From the NCBI GenBank assembly GCA_963575745.1, contig CAUYUJ010003947.1, forward strand, positions 387,243-451,242: a stretch of DNA of 64,000 nucleotides, written 5' to 3'. Below the pieces are notes generated by a model. It searched no databases. It was not told the origin of the DNA and saw nothing but the letters and a program-made list of their open reading frames with translations. A program made the position numbers and the translations under genes. Source of the DNA: Prorocentrum cordatum (Eukaryota > Sar > Dinophyceae > Prorocentrales > Prorocentraceae). Positions 44,679 to 55,189 of the stretch are shown here, in pieces; within the stretch, counting starts at the first letter, position 1, and each line of letters begins with the position of its first letter.

Positions 44679-47600
44679 TCAGGAGGTCCCTCGTTGGAGC
44701 CCTCGGAAGGAGCCGCTCCTACTCCTGACTGCAGAATCAGGGAAGCATCCTTGGCCCCCTTTGGCAAGCCTGCGTAGCTCGGGAGCTTGCCGTGCTTGAT
44801 TCGTGTGAGATTCTGACGCCCCCTCTTGGTGGGGCTGTGGCACAGCTCGGCCAGCCCAGCCAGCTTGAGGGTAGCCGTCGGGCCGCGCACATAGCAAACA
44901 TAAAAGCATGTGCTCCTGCCACAGGTACAGCTCATGAGACTGGTGGACCTCTTGGTTCCCAAGGATCACGTACGAATTACTCTTCACAATACTGCTCGGG
45001 GCGCCCACCCCCCCGCCGACCCTAAGCGCAGGGGCGGGGGTGCACGAAGACTCGGCCGCTTCCTCGACCCTGGACCCAGGAACCAGAAGGCGGCAAGCAG
45101 AACACAACCAACATCCGCCTTGGACGGGCGTCCAGGCGTGCTGGCTGGCCGCCAAGGCTCGGGTGAGCTTTGGCTGAGGAGCGGTCCGAAACTTCGGAGG
45201 CCTCTTAGCCTCCCAAGCGTCTACTTCGAGCGTGTCAATCAGGGCCCCCCTTGCACGAGTCCTAACCTGCGCGGCAATAGCGTCCCATACATCCGTGTGC
45301 GGGGCAACGCCGATGAGGCCTCGAGAAGGGGCCTCTTGGGCCGTGACGCCCGCCAAGGCATCGGCACAGGCGTTCCCAGCAGCACGGAAGACCGCACTAG
45401 GCGAGACCAACAGGTGGGCCTGCTCGTCCATATGGGACGGGATCCACACAACGGACATCTCGGCAACTCCCTGGGGTCCTCCGGAGGCAATGCCCCGCTT
45501 CACGCGAGCCCAGAGGTCCCCATTCACCCCGAGAGGAGAGGCCTGCCTCCCCGAGAGCCACCCAACATACAAAGCACGATTGTCAGTGTAAAAAATAAAA
45601 GGGGCCTTCGGCCGCCTCTACGGCCAGGGCGAAGGCCAAGAGCTCAACGCGCGGGACAGTCTGGCGCGCTGACAGCCTGCCCAAGACGCCTCCCTCGAGG
45701 CGCCAGGCGGCCGCCTCCACGTCAAAGGAAACGGAGCAAACAGCGGCTCCGCAACGGCGGCGGCGGGGGTCCGCAATGTGCCCACCCCCCCGCTGCCGTG
45801 CCGTCTCCAAAAAGATGAAGCACTCCATCAGCTCCACGGGCACCTCGGAAATCGCCAACCCCGAAGGACCACTCCGCAAGGTCTTCGTCGTACTGCGGCG
45901 TCGTGAGGTGCAGCGCGGGGAGACCACGAAGCCACAACGACGGCTGGCTCTCGTGCTGGACGCTGGCCTGTCCCACCAGGTGGTTGGTGGAGTCGTGCTC
46001 CTTGCACCCCCGATTCGCAAGACAAGACCAAAAGCGGTGATACAGGGTCTCGTCCTTGTGGCCGCAGCGGGGGCAGGTGACATATTCCAGCTCGTAGCCC
46101 GCCTCTCTCTGCCTGGGCCGCGGCCATTGGCCACCCGAAGTGACCGCGATGTTCTGCGCGTGCATGTCCACCTGGCCTCTGGAGGGGTAGTGCTGCTGCT
46201 CGCGGGGGATGAGGGTGGCATCAACACCCTCGCATAAATCGCCGCCGTGCATGTGCTTGCTGGCCACGCTCCACATCGCCCGCTTGAGGTCCATCACGAA
46301 CTCGTCCTGCACCGCCGACGTGTCCATGCCCAGATCCTCGTGGCCAGGAAGGCGCCATTCCACACCGCTGGCCGTCGTCCACGAGCGCGCCGTAGTAGGC
46401 GATCAGCCCGCGTCCAGCAGCATCGCCATGAGCGCGGCCATGGGGCCACACACAGCTCGTCACCTCCGCTTGGGGCCTGCCCTTCACCAGCTTGGCCAAG
46501 ACGCTGGACCACGCGCACTCGATGCGACTGCGGAGCTGCGGGGCCCGCCTCCAGAGGTCGATCCATTCGCCCAGGAGCTGGCGCCTGAGCTCCAGGCCAT
46601 GTTCCTTGTCGCCGTGGAGGGTGGCGAGGATGCTCGTGAGGCACCTCCCAGGCCCCTTGCCCGCTGCCGATAGTGCAGCACACCTCCTCAGCTTGAGGAT
46701 GGCCGAGGGTGCAAGGCCAAAGGCCTGGTGGCCGTGCGTCGACCTCGGCAGCGCCGCGGTAGACCACAGCGCCTTGGTCACTCGGGGGGGCTGGACATGG
46801 CGCCTCATCCTGAAGATGCGGCGGGACTGGCACTGCCCCGCCTTCCTCCTGGTGAGCGCCCTGCGCTGCGTGCGCGCTCGCCCCGCGGTGGTGTCCACGC
46901 CGAGGTCCACTGCGTGGTTGGCAGCCGCGCAGGGGGCGCCTCTGCGCACCAGCGCGCGGTGGAGGTCCTTGGCCAGCTGCGGGTGGCTGGCAATCACCAC
47001 GGTCTTGCCAGAGACCTGCAGGTGCTGCTCGTCCAGGCCAGCCTTGAGGGACTCCGCCACGCCGGGGATGGTAGACCGAACGTGCTCAAGCTTGCCCTCG
47101 GCCCTCGCCACTGTGTCGTCGACGAAGGTCCACAACTGCGCATGCTCCCACTCAAGGTGGGCAGCCCGCAGTATGGGCGCCAGGAACAGCTTCGCACACT
47201 TGTTGCCGTGGGAACTGCCCGCCGCCGCCGAGCGCTGCGGCGCTAGTCGAGGCCCCAGCCACCGCTGCTGGCGGATGTGCCGCGGGGCCATGAAGAGCTG
47301 TGTCTCCAGGGCCAGCGCCACCGCAGGGAAGCCCAGGCGGAGCCCCACTTGGAGTAACCCAGAGAGCCCAATGCTGTCGTAGAACTTCTGGATGTCCAGC
47401 AGCAAATTCGCCGTGTGGAACCCCATCGACAGCGACGTCTCGTCCATCAACGCGCGGACGATGGCCGCCCTGAGGGCAGAGCTGCCCTTGATGGCGGTGT
47501 CCCACCATTGGTCCTGTGAGACCTCCCACTTGTCCGTGACGGTGGATCTCACTTTGGACCAAATCTTGGCCGTCGTCGCCAACATGCCAATGACTCGGTC

Positions 47601-50065
47601 CCCCCCCCGCAGGCTTCGGTCGGCATCTCGGCTCCGATCGTAGTGTTTCTCTGCCATGGCCAGATGGCCCGCTGTTCGACTAAGTTGAGCAGGTCGACCA
47701 GCTGCTGCCGCGCCGACGGGGGGCAGCGAGCGATATCCAGTGCCGTGATGTTGTCGATGCCCTTCGCCTTCTTGGACGACGTCCGAGACAGCGCCGCAGC
47801 CAGCATCTCCAAGGTGATGGGCTCCAGGGGTTCCTCAGCAGCACGCGCGCGGGGATCCCCCAAATCCTGTAGGACCTGGCCCTCGTCGAACTCAGGGTCC
47901 GACCACACCTTTTCCCAAACGTCAGTCTTCACTCGCATGATAGTGCACGGGTCGGCAACAGCAGTGTCCCGCAAACGCACCTCAGTCTGCTGTACCTGCG
48001 GCTCGCGCACGTGCCTATACACAACCCCCGCCTTGGACTTCCAGGACTCCATCGCCCACTTGATGAAGCCGCGACGTGCCTTGGCATGGGATCTGCCCGA
48101 GGCCCTGCTCGACCGACGCTCGGACACCTCTATGAATGGATCGAGTGCGCCAATGAGGCCGGAGGATGGCATGAGGTGGAAGTCATCTCCGATGGACGCA
48201 AGGAGAGCATCCTTCGCATGCCTCCACTCCTCCAACTCAGCACTGAGAGCATTGCCGAAATACCTGGCGCGGTGGCCCTCGTCCGCGATAATGTCACACC
48301 GCTGCTCGAGGTCGCCCAAGACGTAGTCCAACTGGTCGCTGTCCGTCTTGTTCGCCACCAGGGCGCGGGCCCGAATGGCCAAGGTCGTCAGGGTGCTCCA
48401 CAGCTCTACACCAGCGTCCACCGTGTGGGCCCTCCCTGGGGTGGTATTCGCCTTGACCCGCTTGATGGAATGCCCATGCGCCCGACCTCGACAAGCCCTG
48501 GCCTGATCAGGGGGGATCCGCTCGACGGCAATATGGGCCTCCTCAAACTGGGAGATCCACTTGCCATACGCCAGGCTGACCTCCTGGACGTCGTCGGGGC
48601 GACTGGCATTGATGAAGTACTCCATCTGACCAGCTCGCGGGATAGGATCTCCCAATGCTGGGCAACAGCTGGACCAAACGTCCTCCGTGATGAAGAAAGG
48701 CTTCGCGCCCTCAGGGTGCTGGTCCTCGCCCTGCTCGTGGATCTCGAGGAACGTCTCCTGGAGCTGCCGCGGCAAGGCGCGGGCCCGCGACTGCAGGGCC
48801 TCCGCCTTGCGCCTCGAGGTCTTGCTCTCTGGGTCTGGCCCCTTGGGCGGCCTCGCTCGAACTGGGGGGCTGCGGGCAACAGCGAGCTCGTCGTGATGCC
48901 ATCGGCGGTCGGAACCTTCGATGATGACCTCGATCGCACAGTGGGTCTTCCGCGGGACGTCGAAAATGGCCTGAAGGCGGAGCCGATGATGCCACCCTTG
49001 CTTAGCCACTGCATAGTCGTACATGCGGCCCTGACCCTTGCCACAGGTCGTTCTTGCATTCGATGGGGTAACCACCGCACCGCCAATCTTGCCAGGCCAC
49101 TCGCTCCTGTCCCACTCAGGGGGCTCGAGGTTCCAGTCCGCAAGGAGGACCCACGGGTCGGGCAGGGTGGACGCGTAGCTGCCCACCGCCAGGAGCCGAT
49201 TGCGGTTGACGCCACCAAACTTGAGTCCTGGCTGCAGGTTCATCGCCACCAAGACCACATTGCCCTCCTTCAGGTGGAGGACCACAAGGCAGAAACCGAC
49301 GAAGATCTCCTTCCGCGTGGCTAGAAGATGGCGACGCCGATGGCACTCGTACGTCGTCGCCGCCAAGGTCTTGTCGAGGCACCGCATGTCCCCTCCAGAG
49401 GTGCCCGACTTGGCCTTGCCAGAGGGCGTGGCCGGCGTGCCAGCCACCCTCCAGCCATCCTTGCCCAGGGCCACTTGGGTGGCCGTCAGCTGCTCCGCCG
49501 TGGCGCGGGTCTCCACGAACGCGATGGCCTTGTACTTGCGTTTGCCCCTCTCTGCGAGGAACTTGGCAGCCTGGGGGCCGTACTCAGTGATGTTGGCAAA
49601 CTGGATGGGCGCCTGCTTGCCCTCTGTTCTCTGTCGACGCCTCTCCTCAGGAGTGCGTCGCTGCGGTCTGCGCGTCCCCGCGAGCCCTGGCCGCTGGGAG
49701 CTCGCTGCACCAGTGGCTGACGTCGGCCTCCACGCGGAAGGCTCATCCATGTACCCGTCGTGCGCGTAGGGCTCATCGTCCAGGTCCGCGAAAACGTCAG
49801 CCCCCCCCTGGTCCATGCGGCGGCATAGGCTGGCAGGGGCAGGGGCCCGACCCGTCACCGAAGGCATCGGCCACCCGCCCGTCGGCGGCTTCGGTGACGG
49901 GGATCGCATGGAGTGAGGACTCGGCCACCCGCGCGGCCGCGGCACACTCACGATGCGTCTAGCCCCGCTCTCACCTGCCATTATGCCCAGCCGCCATTGC
50001 TCCATGTCGACGTACCGCGAGGTCCAGGCCGACGTGTAGTCGGGCAGGTGGAAGCCCTGCGGCAC
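44679..50065 (-). pseudogene. LINE ORF2: endonuclease, reverse transcriptase, RNase H
   Basis: From ATG 50065 the first frame carries the exonuclease-endonuclease-phosphatase fold: Asn in QFANITEYG (residue ~158), Glu in AFVETRA (~185), ADWNLEPP (~309-316), MYDYAVA (~350) and the closing His in KTHCAIEV (~375). A C9 run at 47600-47608 marks the shift to the next frame, with RT motif A LLLDIQKFYDS (~47400), motif B SSHGNKCAKLFLAP (~47200) and catalytic FVDD (~47120). After a shift near 46365 comes CPRCGHKDETLYHRFWSC (~46070). Then RNase H: HLFGDGTAAGG (~45810), a shift at the C7 run 45785-45791, VPRVELLAFALAV, a shift near 45590, FYTDNRALYVGW (~45585), VVWIPSHMDE and GNACADALAG (~45370). The C-terminal finger starts CWLCSAC (~45110). 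As assembled it cannot make one protein without recoding. Confidence 0.85.
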
Positions 50066-51254
50066 GGAGTCGCTAAAGCTGCCCCCCCCGCAGGCCCAGC
50101 ACCAGCAGGAGGAGCAGCTGCAGGGGCCCCGCCAGCAGCAGCAGTCGCCGCCTTGGCCTTCGCGGCAGCGGCGGTCTTGGCTGTGCGGCTGGCCATGGAC
50201 GCAGCCTCGCCAATCTGCTTGGCACTGCGCTCCTGCTCCGCTGCCTCCTTGTCAGCGCGGGCCTTGGCTGCTGCCTCGGCTGCGCTCTCTGGGGTCTGAC
50301 CGCCTGCGGCCGTCGTCGCCTCCGAAGCCGCATGGGCCTCCTGGCGCGGCGGCGGGCCCGGCGCTGGGGAGGCGGGGTCCTCCTGCACCCGCCTGCGCTT
50401 CTTCTGGGCCTCGCGGAACTCCTTGGCCCTCTGCTGCTGCATGCGACAGTTGGCCTCGAAGTTGGCCCTCGCTTCCTCCATGATGGTCTTACCCTCCGTG
50501 CAAAGCTTGCGGAGCTCCTCCTGGGCCTGCTCCTCCAAGTCCTCCCAGTCCTCGAAACTCTCGGCGTCGAAGTTGACGGTGACCTGGCGAGACGGGTCGA
50601 CGGATGCGGCCGCAGCGCCCGTCTCTCTGGCCCTGAGGATGAGGAGGTCGGCCTCCTCGCGTTGGGCGGAGTCGAAGTTCGCCGCGCACTGGTCACGCCA
50701 CTCCGTCGCCTCCGCAAGCTTGTCTTCTGCCTCCGTGTGCGCATTGGCGGCCTCGTCGAGGATCTTGCGCCAGTGCAATCGTCGGTCCGTAGCAGCCTCT
50801 GCGCCAGGGTGCGCACGGCTTGGGGCGGGGGCGCAGCCTTGCACTCCCTCGCCGCCTTGAGCACCCGCTCGAGCTCGCCGCGTATGCCCTCGTCGGGGCA
50901 CGCCAGGAGACGCGCGAGCTCGTCACTGGCACCACCCTGCGAAACCCATGGAGCATCAGGAAAGGCTTGACGACGCTCACCCTGTCCTGGGCCTGCAGGC
51001 TGGGGGGCGCCCCCGTCGGCCAGAGCCTGTGAGGCCTTGCCACGCTTGGGGCCACCGCCGCCAGGGCCCGCCCCCCACACGCCTCCTGGCTGCTGCACGC
51101 GGCCAGGAGAGGGCTTGAGCGGGCTCTCACATTTCCAGCACCAGTGGTTGCGCCTGAAGTTCCAGGCGTAGCTGCAGGGCTGGCACTTGGCGTATCCCTC
51201 GGCAGCGCGGCGCGCCTCCTGCTGGCTCTTCTCCATGCTGCACGAGAGGGACAA
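50066..51254 (-). pseudogene. LINE ORF1: zinc finger and coiled coil
   Basis: The minus-strand frame from 51254 (a second Met, MEKSQQEARR, at 51236) contains KCQPCSYAWNFRRNHWCWKC (residues 23-42): Cys-x2-Cys-x11-Cys-x2-Cys with an internal Asn, resembling RanBP2-type fingers. A Gly/Pro/Lys linker and a helical stretch (DELARLLACPDEGIRGELER) follow. Near 50780 the frame shifts, and it then reads a long acidic/basic helical region (EAEDKLAEATEWRDQCAANF, EDLEEQAQEELRKLC, EFREAQKKRRRVQED) and an Ala/Lys-rich tail. A C8 run at 50082-50089 separates it from ORF2. Such proteins bind LINE RNA, which is inferred here from position only. A Met directly after the leader (51373) opens a different, short frame. 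Confidence 0.6.
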
Positions 51255-51373
51255 AGAGTGCTCACCTGCGGGCAGCAGGAGGCCCGAGGGTCGAACAAAA
51301 CTGTCGGGCTCGGGAGCCCTGGCACTGGCCGCGGACTAGCGGTATCCACGTGTTCCCCTGTGGAACAAAGCAT

Positions 51374-51394
51374 CTTGAACCAAAATGGCTACGG
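51374..51394 (-). other. Spliced-leader relic at the LINE 5' end
   Basis: The minus strand reads CCGTAGCCATTTTGG followed by TTCAAG, one base different from the canonical CTCAAG ending. LINE sequence starts immediately after; GGA tract lies immediately outside. Confidence 0.85.
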
Positions 51395-51395
51395 A

Positions 51396-52101
51396 GAAGG
51401 AGGAGGAGGAGGGAGGAGGAGGAGGAGGAGGAGGAGGAGGAGGAGGAAGAGGAGGAGGAGGAGGAGGAGGAGGAGGAGGAGGAGGAGGAGGCGGAGGAGG
51501 AGGAGGAGGAGGAGGAGAAAGAGGAGGAGGAGGAGGAGGAGGAGGAGGAGGATGGGAGGAAGAGGAGGAGGGGGAGGAGGAGGAGGAGAGGAGGAGGAGG
51601 AGGAGGAGGAGGAGGAGGAGGAGGAGGAGGAAGAGGAGAATGGGGGAGGGAGGAGGAGGAGGAAGAGGAGGAGGAGGAGGAGGAGGAGGAGGAGGAGGAG
51701 GAGGAGGAGCAGGAGCAGGAAGAGGAGGAGGAGGAGGAAGAGGAGGAGGAGGAGGAGGAGGAGGCGGTGGAGGAAGAGGATGGGGAGGAGGATGGGGGAG
51801 GAGGGGGATGATGATGCTGATGATGGTGTTGTTGATGATGATGAGGGGGACAAGGAGGAGCCGAAGGATGACGAGGAGGAGGAGAAAGCAGAGGATGAGG
51901 GGGATGATGTTGGTCCTGCTGCTGATGATGATGCAGGTCATGATGATGGTGATGATGAGCAGGACAATGAAGACGAGGAGGAGGATAATGAATACTAAGA
52001 AGAGGAGGAGGGGTATGATGATAATGAGGAGGAGGAGGATGAGGATCATGATGATGATGATGCTGATGATGATGAGGGGGGCAGGATGGGGAGGGGGAAG
52101 G

Positions 52102-52134
<33 letters not shown>

Positions 52135-52425
52135 GGAGGAGGAGGAGGACAAGGATAACGAGGAGGAGGAATAAGAGGAGGAAGAGGAGGCGGAGGAAGA
52201 GGAGGAGCAGGATGATGATGATGATGATGATGATGAGGAGGAGGAGGAGGAGGAGGAGGAGGAGGAGGAGGAGGATGAGGAGGATCAGGAAGAGGAGGGG
52301 GAGGAAAAGGAGGAGGAGGAGGCGGAGGAGGAGGAGGAGGAGGAGGAGGAGGAGGAAGAGGAGGAGGAGGTCGAGGAGGAGGAGGAGGAGGAGGAGGAGG
52401 AGGAGGAGGAGGAGGAGGGGTGCGA
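51396..52425. repeat. GGA/GAT purine-rich mega-tract
   Basis: GGA (51396-51800), GAT/GAA-rich (51800-52130), then GGA with GAT runs (52130-52425). Glu/Gly/Asp-rich frames on the plus strand and Ser/Pro/Leu-rich ones on the minus strand are artefacts. Confidence 0.95.
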
Positions 52426-52454
52426 TCGCTGCGCAGCCTGGCAGCGCCCAGTGA

Positions 52455-53047
52455 GGCGAGGTCACCCTCCGCTGAGGCCCCCAGATGAGCTCACGAACGC
52501 GGCGGCCGTTGCGCGGCTGGCGGCGCCCAGGGAGACGATGCCTCCTTTGAACCTCAATGGGGCGCCGCCCCGCTGGACCTCACGGGGGTTCACGAAGGTG
52601 GCGACGGCTGCACAGCTGGCAGCGCCGAGGGAGGCGAGGTCTGGCTGGGACCCGAAGCAGGCGCTGCTCCGCTGGACCTCCCTGGAAAGCTCAGGGAAAG
52701 CGGCGATGGCCGCGCAGCTGCCAACGGCCAGGGAGGCCAGGCAGAAAGCAAGCAGGCAGAGGGCTGGCAGGAGGCGAGGGAGGAGGCGAGGAGGCGGAAG
52801 AGGAGGTGAGGAGGAGGAGGGAACGAGGGAAGAGGCGAGGCAGCGAGGTCGGAGACGAGGGGGCGAGTTAAGTTTTGTTTTGTTCAAATCAAATCTCCTC
52901 GGGTGCGCAAGGCGCGGGCTGGCATGGGTTCTACCAATCGGACATCGCGCCGCGGCGGCCTGAGGGAAAGAGGATGCCTCAGCCGAGCAGCGGAGGAACT
53001 TCACGGCCGAAGCGTGCCTGGAGCCCGCGGCCGCCTGCCGCTCGCAC
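52455..53047 (-). other. Possible 3' part of retroposed gene with ~100-bp internal repeats
   Basis: The minus strand reads three related ~33-residue units (LASLAVGSCAAIAAF..REVQRSS, LASLGAASCAAVATF..REVQRGG, VSLGAASRATAAAF) at about 52750-52470, preceded by a hydrophobic run (LLPALCLLAFCLASL). In another frame it may be a 3' untranslated region of the retroposed gene above it. Neither reading is established. Confidence 0.25.
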
Positions 53048-54606
53048 TCAGCTCCACTCCAAGTCAAGCGCGCACAGCCGACAGGCCACACATCCGCCTC
53101 CTTCGTGCGCGATGTGTGGCCCCATCGCGCGGCACCTGCAGCGCCTGCACGTCTTCGCCATGCTGCAATAGGTGACTTGCAGCCGATGGCCATCAGGGCA
53201 CACTGCATCAGCGCCCGATGATGCGAAGACCGCACAGAACACGCCGTGGAGCTCCCTTTCCCCGCGCGAGGCTCGGAACGCCAGCGGCGCGGGCGCGAGA
53301 CTCACGGCAGCGTCAACCAGGAAGTGGGCGCGGAGCACCGACAGGCGCCGCCGCGAAGTCCCCGCTCGATGCGCAGCACCTTCTGGAAGAGCACCCTCGG
53401 CGTGAACGGCATCGCCACCACGACCATGCCGAGAGGGGCGCTCGGCCTCGCCGCCGACGGCGGCCCCGCCCCCGTCGTCGCCGATATCCTCGGATCTCGC
53501 CGTGGCGAGCGCGCCCTCCGACACCTCCAGGACCTCTGACTCCTCCCGGACAACCTGCGCCCCGAGCGCCCCCGCAGCGGCCTCGGACATCACCTCGTCC
53601 AGATTGTCGCCATTCACGTCTTGCAGCGTCGCCTCGGGCAGCTCGGACACATGCGCTCGCCGCCTCGCTGCGGCAACCCTCCGTGCCAGCCAGCACCACA
53701 TCAGATGCTGCCCGCGGCGGGCTGCCGTCGCTAGCGCTGCCAGCGCCTGCCGTTCCGCCCCAGCCTCTGCCCACGAGGCGGCCGTGCGGGCTGCAGGGGC
53801 CTGGGCGGCCTCCCAGCGCATGGCACGACCCTCGCGGGCACCAAGGGCCCCGCCCAGCAGGGGCGCAGCACCGCCCGCGATGGTCAGCACTCGCACCCCG
53901 CTCCATGCCATCGGGCAGGCACCGCACGGGGGGCGTGACCTGCACAGCCATCTCCATCGCCTGGTCGCCGCCGTCGCCGCCACCGAGCACTTTGAAGCGG
54001 GACGCCGTGCCAGACGGCTTCCCGCCGCGGCCGTCGTTTCACGACCGCCGCCTGACGGGGCGCTTAGCCGTCAGCCAGCCGCCATCCACGTTGTCCCCGT
54101 TGACGTCGTCCCAAGCTCCCAGAGCCAGTGGAGGCTCTCCGCTTTCGGCCAGGTCAGCACCCTTGCCGCTCAGCTCCACGTCTTTCGCCTCCAGGACACC
54201 CAGGGCCTCGAGCAGGCGCTGCCCGCCGTCGCTGGGCTCACCGCAGCTCGGCACAAAAGCCTCGGCGTCACGCCTTAGCGCCTGACCTCAGGGCGGCTGT
54301 CCCGGCGCAGCCAGGATCTCGCGCCCTGCGGCGCAGCGCACCTCGCCAGCGACGCCCACGGGCGACCTCGCGGTGGGCCCCGCTCCAATCGGCGCACCGT
54401 GCGGAGGCGCCCACTGGTGGAGAATGATGCCGAGGACGGGCGGCGGCAACCAACCTGCCGCCCCGCACGAGCACCAGCGGCCTCCGCCAAGGAGAATCTC
54501 TGTGCTCATCGCCACTTCACGGTGGGCATCGCGACCGCCATGGCTTCAGCAAGCGACGGCCGCCCGGCGCCCAGCCTGGCCGCCCGCGCCCTGGCACGCT
54601 CGTCAC
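53048..54606 (-). pseudogene. Retroposed gene with Cys/His-rich C-terminus, frame-broken
   Basis: Directly downstream of three spliced-leader relics on the minus strand. The possible start MAVAMPTVKW (~54541) closes quickly. A second frame from 54515 (MAMSTEILLGGGRW) runs 75 codons. A third (54254-54039) contains LEAKDVELSGKGADLAESGE and WDDVNGDNVDGGW. The longest frame (53983-53048) contains EATLQDVNGDNLDEVMSEA, an acidic region and a Cys/His-rich end (CPDGHRLQVTYCSMAKTC, RRCRCRAMG, CVACRLC) that resembles the ZZ/RING-like Cys-Gly-His modules common in dinoflagellate proteins. The twice-occurring D-V-N-G-D-N-x-D could be a calcium-binding-like motif. At least two frame changes are needed, so it is probably a processed pseudogene. 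Function unknown. Confidence 0.5.
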
Positions 54607-54662
54607 CTTGAACCAAGCGGCAATGCCTTGAGCCCAAATGGCTTGAGCCAAAATGGCTACGG
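54607..54662 (-). other. Three successive spliced-leader relics
   Basis: The minus strand reads, 5' to 3', an intact leader (54662-54642: CCGTAGCCATTTTGG, CTCAAG), a truncated one (54641-54627: CCATTTGGGCTCAAG) and a diverged one (54626-54607: GCATTGCCGCTTGGTTCAAG). Nested relics of decreasing integrity are what repeated cycles of trans-splicing and retroposition leave: each new leader is added upstream of the older ones. Confidence 0.9.
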
Positions 54663-54664
54663 AC

Positions 54665-54832
54665 GGTGTGGGCATTGGATGAGGAACCATTGAACAAGGA
54701 ATCCAGGGTCTGGAAGCCAGTGGAACTCCAATCGTGGTTTGGCCATGGCCGCCCTCATCAGATAAGGAATCCTCCAGGTTTTCAAGTTTCCTGGGCACAT
54801 TGCTGAACGAACGCCCCCACCGTGCCCACCGT
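54665..54832. repeat. Dispersed ~165-bp block, copy C
   Basis: Third member of the family at 9781-9945 and 43427-43597 (GGGCATTGGATGAGGAACCA, AAGGAATCCAGGGTCTGGAA, GTTTGGCCATGG, CCCTCATCAGATAAGGAAT, AACGCCCCCACCGT). It abuts the leader relics exactly as copy A does. Confidence 0.78.
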
Positions 54833-55131
54833 AGGAGGCGAGGCGGAAGCGAGGCAGGAGCCAGGAGGAGAGGTCGAAGGCAGGAGGACGGGTCGGGGCG
54901 GCGAGGAAGCAGCCGTTGGAGTGCTGGAACAGGGGGCTGAAACAACATTCTATTTTTCTCAATGTTCCCAAAGAACTCTGGCCCACGACGTAGGCACGGT
55001 GGCGGGATGGGGCCGAAGACCACTGAACAACCGGCCAGATATGATACAAAATGAAGCCTCGACGCTCCACTTGGATCTCCAAACGATTTTGCATGCTTCC
55101 ACAGGCTTCAGGCAGCGCGCTCGCGTAAATG

Positions 55132-55158
55132 GGGTCGGCGGATGTGGTGCAAGCCAGA
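55132..55158 (-). repeat. Introner-like terminal sequence, second locus
   Basis: GGGTCGGCGGATGTGGTGCA then AGCC, matching 57426-57450 (GGGTCGGCGGATGTGGCGTC then AGCC) at the edge of the channel intron. The adjacent minus-strand base pattern CCGACCC-ATTT is also shared. No partner end was found near it. Confidence 0.55.
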
Positions 55159-55189
55159 AGAACCACGGCCAGACAGCGGCGAAGGAGGA

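Larger units (their letters stand above)
44586..51394 (-). mobile_element. Leader-tagged, nearly full-length LINE
   Basis: Read on the minus strand: a spliced-leader relic (51374-51394), ORF1 with an N-terminal zinc finger and coiled coil (51254 to ~50070), and ORF2 with AP-like endonuclease, reverse transcriptase, CCHC-type finger, RNase H and a C-terminal finger (~50065-44679). A 3' end with short ATACGAG repeats (44582-44600) follows, then GGA tract. GGA also borders the 5' end (51396 onward). The leader shows that the source RNA was trans-spliced. Reading continuity needs six frame changes, three at runs of seven or more C, so the copy is either decayed or carries homopolymer errors. Endonuclease, reverse transcriptase and RNase H in this order place it among RNase H-bearing LINEs of the I/R1/L2-like part of the tree; the exact clade is not determined. 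Confidence 0.88.

Noticed and set aside
51240-51275. A 28-nt GT...AG segment (GTGAGC...TGCAG) near the LINE start that looks like an intron
   Set aside because: Far too short to be spliced by known machinery; likely chance.
9757-54662. Spliced-leader RNA genes
   Set aside because: No donor GTA follows the leader at any of the three sites and no SL RNA body is recognisable. All are relics at gene starts.
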